DNA of 64,000 bases from Hortaea werneckii (taxonomy: Eukaryota; Ascomycota; Dothideomycetes; Mycosphaerellales; Teratosphaeriaceae): the NCBI GenBank assembly GCA_037044905.1, contig JBAOKB010000097.1, positions 1 through 64,000 of the forward strand, read 5' to 3'. The position numbers and the translations under genes are program-made. Positions within the stretch are counted from its first letter, which is position 1. The number at the start of each line of letters is the position of its first letter. Below the pieces are notes generated by a model. It worked only from the letters and a program-made list of their open reading frames with translations, was not told the DNA's origin and did not search any database. This document shows, in pieces, positions 19,273 to 29,592 of this stretch.

Positions 19273-19905
19273 GTTTCCGATGAGGCGGGTGGGTCGCGTG
19301 GGTAAGAGCTAGGCTGGTAGTTGGCGGATGGCGGCGGAAGTTAATGCGGTTCGGATGCTGGTAGGGATAGGGATGTAAAAGAAGGGTGTAGTGAGTCGCA
19401 TGCAGAGATGTATAAGTTGAAATAGATTGGGAGGGTATGGTATGTCTGCGCAGGATGGGTCGGCGTATGTGGTCAAGAGTTGGAACCGGTTCAGTCGCCG
19501 CGACACGTCGATGACATAGCTACGGTTGTGCGATGATGCAGTGAGCGTTGTACTTCCTTTCTAGACGTGTAGGCACGTGGTTGTATACAGATTCCAATCA
19601 TGAAGTAAGAATACACTGTTTACGGCCGCAACAACCTTCAAAGCATTGCGTACGAGCGCAGCAATATACATGTATGGCTGCAGACCAAGCTGGAGGACAG
19701 ATCGCAATCATCACATGCGTCTCAGCCGCGAATCCTGTGATTTCCACTTTCGCCGGCCCGATCCAATCGCGCGAACTCAATAAGGGTTTCCATCTTGATT
19801 ACATCACCCGGATCGCTCAGAAAATCCTCGACCTAGTCATTGGTCAAAGGTCAGATGAACTGAACTTCACTACACTTCGCAGCATTCATTTCTTCTCTCG
19901 CCACC
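19273..19905. promoter_or_regulatory. Divergent promoter region between DGK1 and HIS5
   Basis: The 633-base gap holds two promoters. A TGAGTC at 19392-19397 matches the core of the Gcn4/CpcA binding site (TGACTCA/TGAGTCA), which induces histidine-pathway genes on amino-acid starvation. It is followed by G rather than A and is about 510 bases from the HIS5 start, so the match is weak. Confidence 0.35.
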
Positions 19906-21186
19906 ATGCCTTTCGATCTGAAGACGTGCGCGAGGCCCAACATCCTCGCTTTGGAACCTTATAGATGTGCACGAGATGACTACAAGGATGACGGCACCAA
20001 TGTACTATTGGATGCCAACGAGAACGCCTACGGACCGGGTCTGGCTTTGAGTTCCGATGGCAAATTAGCCAATGCCGACCCTCAATCGGATGTGGAAGTC
20101 GACCTCTTAGGCCTCAATAGATATCCGGACCCTCACCAAGTGCCGCTTAAACAGCTCCTCTGCAACCTGCGCAACACCAAAACCCACACTCAGAAGACCC
20201 TGACCCCGGACAACCTTTTCGTCGGCGTCGGCAGTGATGAAGCCATCGACGCCCTCCTCCGCGCATTCTGTACCCCCGGCAAAGACAAGATCCTGACCTG
20301 CCCTCCAACCTACGGCATGTACTCCGTCTCGGCCCAAACCAACGACATCCAAGTAGTCAAAGTGCCCCTGGACGCAACCAACTCCTTCCAACCAGTCCCG
20401 GACCAAATCGCCGCCACCCTCTCCGCCGACCCGCACATCAAACTCGTCTACCTCTGCTCCCCCGGCAACCCAACCGCGAACCTAATCCACAAGGACGTGA
20501 TCCAACAAGTCCTCTCGCACCCGACCTGGAACGGCGTCGTCGTACTAGACGAAGCCTACATCGACTTCGCGCCGGAGAACGCCTCTCTCGCGGAATGGGT
20601 GCTCGAACACCCCAACCTAGTCGTCATGCAAACCCTCTCCAAAGCCTTCGGGCTGGCGGGCATCCGACTGGGCGCCGCCTTCACCTCCCCAGAAATCGCC
20701 CGGCTCCTGAACTCCCTCAAAGCCCCCTACAACATCTCGAACCCGACCTCGCAGATCGCGACGCAGGCCCTGCTGCCCAGGAATCTGGCCGTCATGCACC
20801 AGAACCGCGAGCGGATAATCGCGCAGCGCGACCGGATGGTCGCCGAGATGCCGGCCATCCCCGGCGTCGGCCGCTTCCTGGGTGGGATGGCAAGCAATTT
20901 CCTGCTGGTGGAGATGTGCGATGACCAGGGCGCGCCGAGCAACGAGGTCGCGCTGCAGGTGTACGAGCGGTTGGCGGAGACGCGAGGCGTGGTCGTGCGG
21001 TTCCGGGGCAAGGAGACCGGGTGTTTTGGGTGTCTGCGGATTACGGTGGGCACGGAGCAGGAAGTGAGTAGGTTTTTGGTGGAGTTGAGGGGGGTGTTGG
21101 AGGACATCCATCAGGGGAAGGTCAGCAAGCCGAGTGAGCGGGTGGAGCGGAAGAAGGAAGGGCGGGCAAATGGGGTTATTGCTTAG
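19906..21186 (+). CDS. HIS5: Histidinol-phosphate aminotransferase
   Basis: One frame of 426 residues without introns. It catalyses the PLP-dependent transamination of imidazole-acetol phosphate with glutamate in histidine synthesis, in the cytosol. Class I/II aminotransferase features in order: LDANENAYGPG, LNRYPDPHQVPLKQLL, GVGSDEAIDALLRAF, PPTYGMYSVSA, LCSPGNPTANLI, VVVLDEAYIDFA and the PLP-binding lysine Lys246 in TLSKAFGLAGIRLGAAF. The C-terminal domain holds RFLGGMASNFLLV and CLRITVGTEQE. A fungal-type Ser/Lys/Arg-rich tail of about 25 residues closes the protein. An in-frame upstream start is absent and the context CCACCATGCC suits initiation. The region is notably C-rich at third codon positions. 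Confidence 0.96.
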   Translation: MPFDLKTCARPNILALEPYRCARDDYKDDGTNVLLDANENAYGPGLALSSDGKLANADPQSDVEVDLLGLNRYPDPHQVPLKQLLCNLRNTKTHTQKTLTPDNLFVGVGSDEAIDALLRAFCTPGKDKILTCPPTYGMYSVSAQTNDIQVVKVPLDATNSFQPVPDQIAATLSADPHIKLVYLCSPGNPTANLIHKDVIQQVLSHPTWNGVVVLDEAYIDFAPENASLAEWVLEHPNLVVMQTLSKAFGLAGIRLGAAFTSPEIARLLNSLKAPYNISNPTSQIATQALLPRNLAVMHQNRERIIAQRDRMVAEMPAIPGVGRFLGGMASNFLLVEMCDDQGAPSNEVALQVYERLAETRGVVVRFRGKETGCFGCLRITVGTEQEVSRFLVELRGVLEDIHQGKVSKPSERVERKKEGRANGVIA

Positions 21187-21595
21187 GTGGGTGGTATGTC
21201 TTCTCCTGGTTGTTCTCTTGATTTTGGAAACGTCGCTCAAAATGATACGATAGATGTAGACTGTTCACTTGAAAGCTTTGCATCATGAGTAGATTCTTCC
21301 TTTCTCCGTCTTTACGAAGAGTGATGGAAATTGTTTTTTTTTTTTTTTCTTAAAAAAAGAAGGTTCAGACTTCTCATAAGTACTCTCTGCTACGGTGAAG
21401 CCATGCTCACAGTAGCTTCTTGAAACAAGGCCCCAAAGTATCGTCAAAACATCACTGAAGAGCGAGATGCATTCAAGTCAACTGCCCAACTGCGAAAGCC
21501 GAACCCGCACAGCACCGTCAGATCCCCGAACCAGAAGACATTTTGCATATCCTTTGCACGCCTTATTCCTCAATGAAAACCAGCTCCATCCTTTG
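21187..21595. other. Convergent 3' regions of HIS5 and the secreted-protein gene
   Basis: No gene. A run of 15 T at 21334-21348 is followed at once by an A-rich tract, making a weak T/A hairpin that could form in transcripts from either strand. Confidence 0.55.
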
Positions 21596-22393
21596 TCAAC
21601 CCTGGATAGACCCCAGAACAGAAGAACACTCGAATTGAGCGCTATTGTAGGAAGGATAGTTGGCAGGGTCATTACTAAGGCAAGTTCCGCTGTTATTGAT
21701 GTTGAACCCATCCTGAGTCCCCGTGCAGTCCGCTTCCGTAAAGAAAGTGACCCGACAATCGGAAGCGGTGGCATTGGTGCCGTCATTACCATCGACGGTA
21801 AAGAAGACGCTGTTACTGTCAGGTACTGCCAGCGGGACACATTCAGATTGAGTATAGCGAAATCCATCACCCAGGGTAGCGATTCCCGGTGTGTTGATCT
21901 TGATGGAGTTGGGAGTTACCGTGTAGTTTGTCGACGGACAGGTACATTCTTGACCAATGCCGAGAAAACCTCCGCTACAGACTGGTTCGGGAGTGGTGAC
22001 GGAGGTACTGCAGTTTTGATTTTGGAAGGAGAAGATGTTGAGGTATGGGACTTGGGTGGCACAGGTGGCGTTCTGGGTGACTGTCTTTGTCGCCGTAGAG
22101 AGTGAGACAGACGCAGTAACGGTGACAGACGAAGTCACAGTAACCGGTGTTGGGATCGGAACGAAGCTTGAACAAATGGTTGATAGACGCGATGTCTTGG
22201 TGCAGTCGGCGGGACAGTATCGGTTCCCTGCGCTGCATTGCTGGGGGCGAGCGGGATAGGGCGAGCAGTTTTGGCTGAAGCTTTTAGCTACCAGAGCTGC
22301 TCCAGTGAGGGTAACGAATAGCTTTTAATGTAGTCAGCCTATACTGTGTGCGTTTAAAGATCAGCTGAGTTAAGAACTTACCTTGGTCATCAT
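21596..22393 (-). CDS. Small secreted Cys- and Thr-rich protein
   Basis: A 12-nt first exon (22393-22382, Met-Met-Thr-Lys) is joined over a 60-nt intron (GTAAGT...AAAAG) to a long second exon, giving 245 residues. The junction creates a clean signal peptide: MMTK followed by LFVTLTGAALVAKSFSQ, with cleavage likely near the SFSQ end. The mature protein has an N-terminal cysteine module (NCSPY, QQCSAGNRYCPADC), a Thr/Val/Ser-rich stalk (about 70-95) likely to be O-glycosylated, and a C-terminal domain with paired cysteines (CTCPSTNYTV, SDCRVTFFTEADCTG) and several N-glycosylation sequons (NCS, NAT, NNS). There is no GPI signal. No family is recognised with certainty; it has the look of a fungal cell-wall or effector-type protein. 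The first exon is the weakest part of the model, supported by the strong GTAAGT donor. Confidence 0.7.
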
Positions 22394-24060
22394 TGGAATA
22401 GGAAGACTATCAAGAGTCCAGAAACTGTGCGATGGACCATGCATCGAAGACTGTGTGTCTTGATGAGAGCGTTCTTATATGTAGGAAGTCTTCCCACCAT
22501 CTTGCTACACGAGACGTCTAATACTCTCTGGAAAGGAGGGCACCTAGTCCTGAAATCCATTTTTGCGTTCTCCTTTTCAAGTAACAGCTGATGGTACCAG
22601 AGTGTTCCACCGCATTCTTTTTGCTCTGACTAACGGCATTTGGCTACTGCAATTGGACGACGGTGGCGCCGGTAGCACGAGCGGTATGCCAAAAGCTGGT
22701 GGTGTGCCTATTGCGGCAGTCGAGGACAGTCGAGTGGTTGGAACAAAGAGGATAGATGGTCTATAGGCTTCCTAATTGCACGCCAGCTAGCAGCAGGCGA
22801 AAGAACATCAAGCCATCATGATCACATGAGGCTTCCTTGGATGCACACCGAATTGCTCCGTATATCACTTGATGCTGCCCCATTCCGAAGGAAATGCTTT
22901 CATAAAGCTGAAAGGGAAAAAGTCCTAATCAGAACGATCACGGAGCTCTTTCCACGATATCAGATGTAGATATGCCCTGGTGTCGACGAGATAGCAGTGT
23001 CGTTTTTTGTATGTTGGTTAACAGTAAGAGAGAGATTCAAGATCGATGCGAGAGCTTGACACGACTGGCAACCCTCTCAATTCCTAGAAAGGTAATTGGA
23101 TCCACAAAATTTCGGATTTGGAAGCCATGTAGACCTATGGAACCTTCAGGATCCCGCGTTGTAGTCCTGTGTAGCCTTTACTTGAATGGCTTACGGAATT
23201 GTAGTACAAACGATGAGATTAGTGCCAATCTTGGAATATGTACCCTCACATCAAGCTTCCAGTATGTGTTGGGCAATCGGAATAGCTCGAACGCTGTAGC
23301 GCGAGCCGGTGTTTCGAAGGCTGGATAATGCAGCTCGTGCAAATTTTCACAATGGCCTGCGTTTCCATGACCTTGCATGCATGTCTCTAAGACTCTCCCA
23401 GCTAACATCGAAGTGTTGGAGTGGCATTTCCAGCGCCGGGAGTCTCTGCCAGTCGTTGGATTGAGCAGCACTTCATTAACAGTCTACCTTATCTTCTCAT
23501 TATGAAACTCGCCATTAACGACTGAGCAGTATGAAGTCATTCTTCAAGAAAACGTAGGAGTTCTAGACGTCTCTTCACTTCCCAAAAGAGTTCGGCATTT
23601 AAGCAAATTGGCACACCTGAGACGAGGGTGCCTTGAAAGTCCTGGTTACCGAATAAGCTTGGCTCATTTGGGCATTTATGGTAACCATTGAACGTAAGAG
23701 AATGAATATGGAAATTCAAGGACAATGTCCGATCCATAGAGTAAGTATTACTGGAAAACTGAGATGGGACTTGCATGAGGTAGGAGAAGTCGTTGCCTCG
23801 GGGTAAGATGGGCCGAACGGCCGTTTCGGAAGAAGTTGCCCACGAAATCTCAAACCAGCAAGAAGTCACGACGCTAAATGACTTGCTAGTATATCCTCGT
23901 CGACACAAACCTCAAGAAGAAATCAACAAACCAACACCCAAAAGAAAGCTGTCCCTGAGATCAAAGTAGCAGAGACCGCCATGCCCATCACAAAACTCTC
24001 CCTCGTCCAACCCAGGCCGACATCCCAACCCCATCTCAACCCCATCCCCTTGCACCCACC
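22394..24060. other. Intergenic, no gene seen
   Basis: This 1.7 kb stretch holds only short frames (the largest about 120 codons on each strand around 22970-23330 and 23540-23910) with shuffled-looking content. It contains the promoter of the secreted-protein gene on its left and that of the Dabb-GFA gene on its right; the last 100 bases are C-rich and could be 5' UTR. Confidence 0.55.
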
Positions 24061-24885
24061 ATGACCTCAACAATCACCCACATAGTGCTCTTCAAATACC
24101 GCCCCTCAATCACCTGGTCCGATTTTGAAGCCCACTTCGAAACGTTTCAGTCCCTGCCAACAAAATGTCTCCACCCGGAGACCGGGAAACCGTATATGCT
24201 CAGCATGCGGATGGGGAAGAACCGGTCCTGGGAACCCTTTAGTAACGGGATGACGCATGCCTTCGTGCTTGAGTTCGCGAGCCAGGAGGATCTGAATTAC
24301 TACCTCCTTCATGACCCGGTGCATCGGGAGTTCTCGGTAAACGCGGGACCGCTGATCGAGGATTCGTTGGTGGTGGATATTCGGGATGGGGTGTTATTTG
24401 GGCCGAAAGCGAAGAGGCCTTTGGGGCAGGGGGAGTATCGGGGTTCCTGTCATTGTGGGGAACTGGAGTGGACGGCCAAGTTGGATGTGGCGGAGCATGT
24501 GCTTTGTCACTGTCAGACGTGCCAGAAGCTGGGTGGTGGGGCGTATAGTTGTAATCAGATTATTCCGAGGGGGGACTTGAATGTGACGAAGGGGGAGCTG
24601 GGTTGTTATACGTATACGGGCGCGAGCGGTAAGTTTGAGTGTTCTGTGTTGGAGAGGGAGCGAACAGGAGCTTACTTGCTACTAGGCAAGAAAGTACGAT
24701 GCTATTTCTGTCCGACCTGCACATCTCATGTGTACCATCATCAGGAAGTCATGCCGGAGAAGGTGATAGTGCGGACCCTACTTCTCGAGGGAGGAAGCGA
24801 CATGCCAGCGACAGGGGAGATATTCCCAGAAGGCAAGCTAGCATGGGTGAGAGACTTGAAAGAGAGCATGCCGAACGGAGTTTGA
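24061..24885 (+). CDS. Dabb-domain and GFA-domain fusion protein
   Basis: Residues 1-120 form a stress-responsive alpha/beta-barrel (Dabb) domain: ITHIVLFKYRPSITWSDF, then FVLEFASQEDLNYYLLHDPVHREF with the typical family histidines. Residues about 130-250 are a GFA/CENP-V type zinc domain (glutathione-dependent formaldehyde-activating family): GSCHCGELEW, CHCQTC, and CYFCPTCTSHVYHHQ supply the cysteine pairs for two zincs. An intron of 57 nt (24629-24685, GTAAGT...ACTAG) is read through in frame if unspliced; removing it restores the conserved ASGKKVRCYFC junction and gives 255 rather than 274 residues. Both domains are small-molecule or stress-associated; many GFA proteins do not act on formaldehyde, so the substrate is unknown. 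A neighbouring GH79 gene converges on it from the right. Confidence 0.85.
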   Translation: MTSTITHIVLFKYRPSITWSDFEAHFETFQSLPTKCLHPETGKPYMLSMRMGKNRSWEPFSNGMTHAFVLEFASQEDLNYYLLHDPVHREFSVNAGPLIEDSLVVDIRDGVLFGPKAKRPLGQGEYRGSCHCGELEWTAKLDVAEHVLCHCQTCQKLGGGAYSCNQIIPRGDLNVTKGELGCYTYTGASGKFECSVLERERTGAYLLLGKKVRCYFCPTCTSHVYHHQEVMPEKVIVRTLLLEGGSDMPATGEIFPEGKLAWVRDLKESMPNGV

Positions 24886-24968
24886 AAGAAAGTAGCGGGT
24901 CCTTCCACTTGCAACTTCGGAGGGAAGACGTGAGAATATAGTGTATCCAGTCATATCAACCTTGATGG

Positions 24969-26757
24969 CTAGTTCAGATGCAACAGCACTGCTGAGCTTT
25001 TCTCCACGTTCAGGGTGACCTTACCGTGGCGTGGCTTGAGCGTATACGAATCGTCCCGAACACCCTTGACTTCCGTTCCTTCGCTCTCCGATGTCCACTG
25101 ACTGCCCGCATAAGTCATGCTATCACCGCTCGCATGAGCGCCGTCGGGGCTGGTCAAAACATCCACATCCACCTTCGTAACCCATTCAGGTAGTCTGATT
25201 GTCAGTTTCGTCGCCGGTCGTCGGTAGCTATCGCCCTTATCCCAAATATCGAGGTTGACAACCGCGAGTCGCACTGGCATGTTATCGACGAAAGCTACGT
25301 ATGCGATAACATTATCGACACCCGTATTGAGCTGTGCGGCTTGAGTTTGTCCTCCATTGTTGCCTATGAAGTCGGCTACAAACGGCATGGCGTAGTAATT
25401 GCTGTAGACCCGCCGCGAGAAGTCGCCGCTGTCGATTGGGAGCCACATATCGTAGCCCGAATGCATTATCTCCCAAGTTTCGTCAGCTGAGGTAGCTATG
25501 TATCCTGATAACATTACGTACCTGCTGCCAATTAATCCTCGCAATACCAATACTCATCGCATACAGCTGAAAATCAACCTGCCATAACGCCGAGCCCAGC
25601 GTGGCCTGGTAGTCATAGGTATGCGTCGGATTCAGCGAATTCCCAACTTCGGAGATAATGTAGGGAATACTCGGATGGTTTTCGCGTAGGTAGTCAATAA
25701 ACTTGCGCAAGAGGTCCAACCGGAAGGCAATAGCCGTATGGTTCATCAGCCCGGGTCCCAGATCCTCATACTCTCCACCATTGGTCTGGTAATAATGGGA
25801 AGCTACTTGCTTGATGTTGTTGTCGACGTTGATTCCGAGGTCGAAGTTAGTCTCCACGTCGAGAATATAGCCCGTGGCAAGGACGTCGTCGCCAAGATGA
25901 GCTGCCGTATCGAACGCCTGGAACCATGGCTCGTCGGGCAGATCGAGGGCCTCTTTGATCGCCTCGACGTACATGGTGTAGTTGCCGGTATACGTCTCGT
26001 TCGTCATCCGACCTTGATAATCCGGCGGGCCAAGATCACCAACTGGATACAAATCCGGCTCATTGCCGGGCTCAAAAGCCTGGATACGATCGAGTCCGAT
26101 GCGTTCCGCAGCTGTCTTCGCCCAAAGCACAGATTCAGAAACATTTGTGTGCGCCATCGGGAGTTGGATGATCCAGACAGCCTCCGGGATAATATCCGCC
26201 AAGTCCCAATAAGCTGGCCCAATACTTGTGCCACCAATATCCTGGTATGTGTAGACCTCGGCGATAGGCAGTGCAGGCTCGACCTGGGAAGGTATGTATC
26301 TTCCGTAGTCGGCTGATGTACCACCAGGACGGATGATAGGCTTCCCGCCAGTGCGGGACAGAATGGACCGCATAAGATTAAGGCTGAACTGGTTTGGATT
26401 GCCGTCTCTGGTTTGTAGATAGGGTGTCAAAGACGCCTCTTCAAAGGCGAAGCCAATGAAGTCCGGGTCAACAGGCGGGCACGCATCGCTGGGCGTGGAG
26501 GAGGGTACGACTACTTGCGGTGCACCGCCGTCCGGACCTCCATTGTGACCCGGCCACTGCCAGCCGTGGAAGTTATCATTTCCCCAGCCCTTGGAATATC
26601 CGCCATTACCCCTGTCAGAAGGATAGCCTCCATGGTTTGGTCGCCCACTGGACCAAAAGGTGCTTTGCGTGTCCCATCCCTGACGGCTCTGCAAATGCCC
26701 AGCTACGATAGGAGAGCCAATCGAGACCGCGAAGCAAAACAGCAGATTTTGTTTCAT
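24969..26757 (-). CDS. Secreted glycoside hydrolase, family GH79 (beta-glucuronidase-like)
   Basis: Two exons (26757-25522, 25469-24969) flank a 52-nt intron (GTACGT...GGGAG), giving 578 residues. A signal peptide (MKQNLLFCFAVSIGSPIVAG) is followed by a low-complexity linker rich in Gly, Asn, Trp and His (about 27-80), unusual for the family. The catalytic TIM barrel begins near DPDFIGFAFEEASL; the acid/base is Glu233 in FEPGNEPD and the nucleophile Glu370 in YIISEVGNS, matching the clan GH-A pattern. After the junction the C-terminal beta-sandwich domain of GH79 fungal enzymes follows (GYDMWLPIDSGDF, SNYYAMPFVADFIG, ending SSAVLLHLN). Such enzymes release glucuronic acid or 4-O-methylglucuronic acid from arabinogalactan-type sugars outside the cell. 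The exact specificity cannot be told from sequence. Confidence 0.88.
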
Positions 26758-28223
26758 GGTTTGAACTTGAAGAAGAAATGAACCAAACTAGAGACGGGGA
26801 GGAAAGTGGTTTATGTACCTATTCAAGGAGAGTGCGTGCGGGTCTTCGAAGGTGCCGCAGGAGCTAATGCCATGCTAGGTCGTCGAAGATCTCCCCCTCG
26901 TCGAGTACCTCATGATCCATCATGCATCTTCTTAGCTCACGCGTGAGGAGCATTTTTGGACTAGTAGTCGTCCAGCTTGGGGTCACTTTGGTAGGGACCT
27001 TATCTTTAGTTATCGTATTGCTGGCTAATACTCTCTACTCTCGCTTTAGAATTCGTGCCTGACAAAATGTGAGTAAATCCAGGATGACAAAACGCTCGTG
27101 GTGAGTGCTTTTGTAGCTGCACCTCACGCACGGCGTGCTTGTCCACCTAGGCAGTCTCTCTGATGTTGATCACGGAACGCATGCCGGTGATCCTACAGTG
27201 GCGCTTTCTAAAGATGGTGTCCGCAATGCCGGAAAAGGTAAGTGGGCGACTCAAGATGCCTATAGCGTGTTGGCAGGAGAAGTCATCAGGAACAACCTCA
27301 GCACGCGCGTGACGGTACCCAACTTTTTGTCGGCGGCACGGCAGGAAATGGAAGCGGGGTAGAGGATGGGCTCGCGATTAGTTGGATGAAGGAAGGTTTC
27401 TGCGTGCATAGTCGAATGTTGCGCCATGCTGATCACTGCGCCGCCCCAAGCGTCGTATTGAGATGAAGTTGATAAAATGAGATGAGATGCCTGCTCAGCT
27501 ACTGTGTAGGAAGGCCTCTTGATACGTCATACCGTCCGCCAGGGAACAGAGATAGCGCGATAAGGGATGAAACAACGGTCCTTGCTCTGGATGAAGTATA
27601 TGGGACTTTACATCGATTGCGAGCAGGTTGTCTTCATGTCTGAACTTTGGTAGTTGGTGCAGTCAGACCGCGGCGGTGGTGTAATAGATGCGAAGTGAAG
27701 TCGGGTGGACGAGGATCGGACAAGCGCGGAGCACAATGGCAACCTCAGGCCAACATGGGAGGGAAAGCCCCCGTCCCGAGGTCGTGTGGATTCCCGATTG
27801 CCATCTCAAGGTTGTTTGACTGCATTCCGCTGAGCCTTGAACAGTTGTAAGGTTGAAGATGGTCTCGAGTCTTACCTTGGCTCCAACACGGCTTCTGCAA
27901 AACATCCTCGGTCCTGAATCTTCCAGCCAAGACGATGGCGAGCGCATGTTTCCACCGGCAGCCTACCGATAGGTTCCTTGTGTTCCAAGTCAGCACGCTC
28001 GCACGTCAAACTCGCATGTGCAGCCGCTAGAGGCTGCACGTGCTAGGGCGGTATCCCTCAACAGTTCCCGTGGGGGGCCACAGATGTTTCCTGGCATGTG
28101 AAAGTCCTGGCACTCTCGTTGGGGCGGTTACATGATGTGAGAATATGCATACCTCAGCAAATTCGTAGGCAGAGACGTAAGTGATGGCACATTCGTCGTT
28201 ATGCTCAACTCCAAGCATTCGAT
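26758..28223. other. Intergenic, no gene seen
   Basis: The stretch lies between two divergent genes and holds their promoters. Frames of up to 95 codons on both strands show no recognisable protein. No repeats of note. Confidence 0.55.
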
Positions 28224-29258
28224 TTGCTATATTCCGTGAATATACACATCCATATCCTAGAGGGCATGATGATACAGGCCACGCGAATACTATCGGCGTT
28301 TGCGACGCTGCATGATGATGGCCTGGACGAGGATGCGGACGCAGTATCGCTGCTATACACAGCCATGCCAGAAATCTTAAGAAAAAGGATGCCTGCATTT
28401 CGTTCTCTGAGGAAGACGGCGAGCTCATACAGCAGGCCTGCAATCCACCAAAGATCAGCCAGCAATACAAGCGAGACGAGCCACTCCCTCCCACCGCCAT
28501 ATCCTGGCTCAAATCGCACATCGATAAGCGCCTCCGATGACGACGTGCTGGATTTCTACTCTCCAGCCCCGAGCCGGCCACAGAGCTCCGGCAGCGCAGA
28601 GACGAATACAAGAGCCGCTGCACAAGATGGTGTCGACTGGAAATATGCCGGACAAGGCCAGGCATTACTGGAGCTTTCCACAAGAGAAGCACACTCTGCT
28701 GTGCCCGATGCCGCCTTCAGCCGGAAGCTCTACATCGACAGCGTGCAGTACCTATTGAGTGGATTGCCGTCAGACCTAAGTATCGAGGAAGACCTAGGGC
28801 TACGAGCGGCAATTCCGACACATCTCAAAGAGTCAGGCGATAGTGCGGAAACATCAGTAGTTGTGCAGACAGCGCTTGAAGGCGATGCTGTTCACCTCGA
28901 TCGGTCATCTACTCGTCACTCGACCTTGCATCAAGCCGTCGCATCCATCACTGTTCACGTTTTCCTCGCTGTGGCCTTCATTCTACCCTACATACAACTC
29001 TTGCTACAGCAAGCATATCGGTATGATCGAGAGTATAAGATTAGTGACAGGGTACTCGCGCAAGGGGCCTTGACAGCGGACATGATTGCGAAGCAATTAC
29101 TCCTGCTGGCGAACAACGTCTACGAGATGCACGATGGCAAGGTCGGCATGGCTGTGCGAGATGTGGGATTATGGTGGGTACATGGTGTCAGCGGTGGAGT
29201 CTACGAAGGAGTAGGCGAGGGAATGCAAGCACTGGGCATTCGTCCCGCAACAAGGTAA
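28224..29258 (+). CDS. Uncharacterised protein with one membrane segment
   Basis: One frame of 344 residues; a more plausible start is Met56 (position 28389, MPAFRSLRK), which would give 289 residues, because the first 55 residues are poorly protein-like. The body begins with a Ser/Pro/Tyr-rich disordered region (about 60-135), then a conserved-looking helical part with FSRKLYIDSVQYLLSGLPSDLS and EDLGLRAAIPTHL. A hydrophobic segment at about 238-258 (VHVFLAVAFILPYIQLLLQQAY) could be a membrane helix or amphipathic anchor. The C-terminus is helical and glycine-rich (VSGGVYEGVGEGMQALG). Proteins of this layout are common and unnamed in filamentous ascomycetes as far as I recall; no function is known to me. 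Confidence 0.7.
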   Translation: MLYSVNIHIHILEGMMIQATRILSAFATLHDDGLDEDADAVSLLYTAMPEILRKRMPAFRSLRKTASSYSRPAIHQRSASNTSETSHSLPPPYPGSNRTSISASDDDVLDFYSPAPSRPQSSGSAETNTRAAAQDGVDWKYAGQGQALLELSTREAHSAVPDAAFSRKLYIDSVQYLLSGLPSDLSIEEDLGLRAAIPTHLKESGDSAETSVVVQTALEGDAVHLDRSSTRHSTLHQAVASITVHVFLAVAFILPYIQLLLQQAYRYDREYKISDRVLAQGALTADMIAKQLLLLANNVYEMHDGKVGMAVRDVGLWWVHGVSGGVYEGVGEGMQALGIRPATR

Positions 29259-29592
29259 TAAGGAGCGATCGGCGCGATTTTTACGACTGTGCGACGCTGA
29301 AACGATTTTATGATTTTCTTATGTGGGATGTTCGGTGCAGCTGAGGCGCATCGTTGCCATAGATGAGTACCTAGATACCCCTCAATATCAAGCTACAGCT
29401 TCTCCTCAGCTTCGTGGACCCTGAACATCAGACCAGAGCATGCGCACCTGACTCTCTTCCGCCGGGCACATGCGCTTACCGACCTCGAACATCGTTGGAA
29501 AGAATTCAATTCTCTAGTTCCAATACATTGATACCTCTGCATACAGGGAATCAACAACATCAATCAGCTATACAACCAATCACCACAAAACC
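29259..29592. promoter_or_regulatory. Intergenic and 5' region of the alpha/beta hydrolase gene
   Basis: No gene. The CAA/ATC-rich 70 bases before 29593 resemble a fungal 5' UTR. Confidence 0.4.

Noticed and set aside
28027..28692. 221-codon minus-strand frame
   Set aside because: It overlaps the plus-strand uncharacterised gene and has Cys/Ser/His-rich antisense composition.
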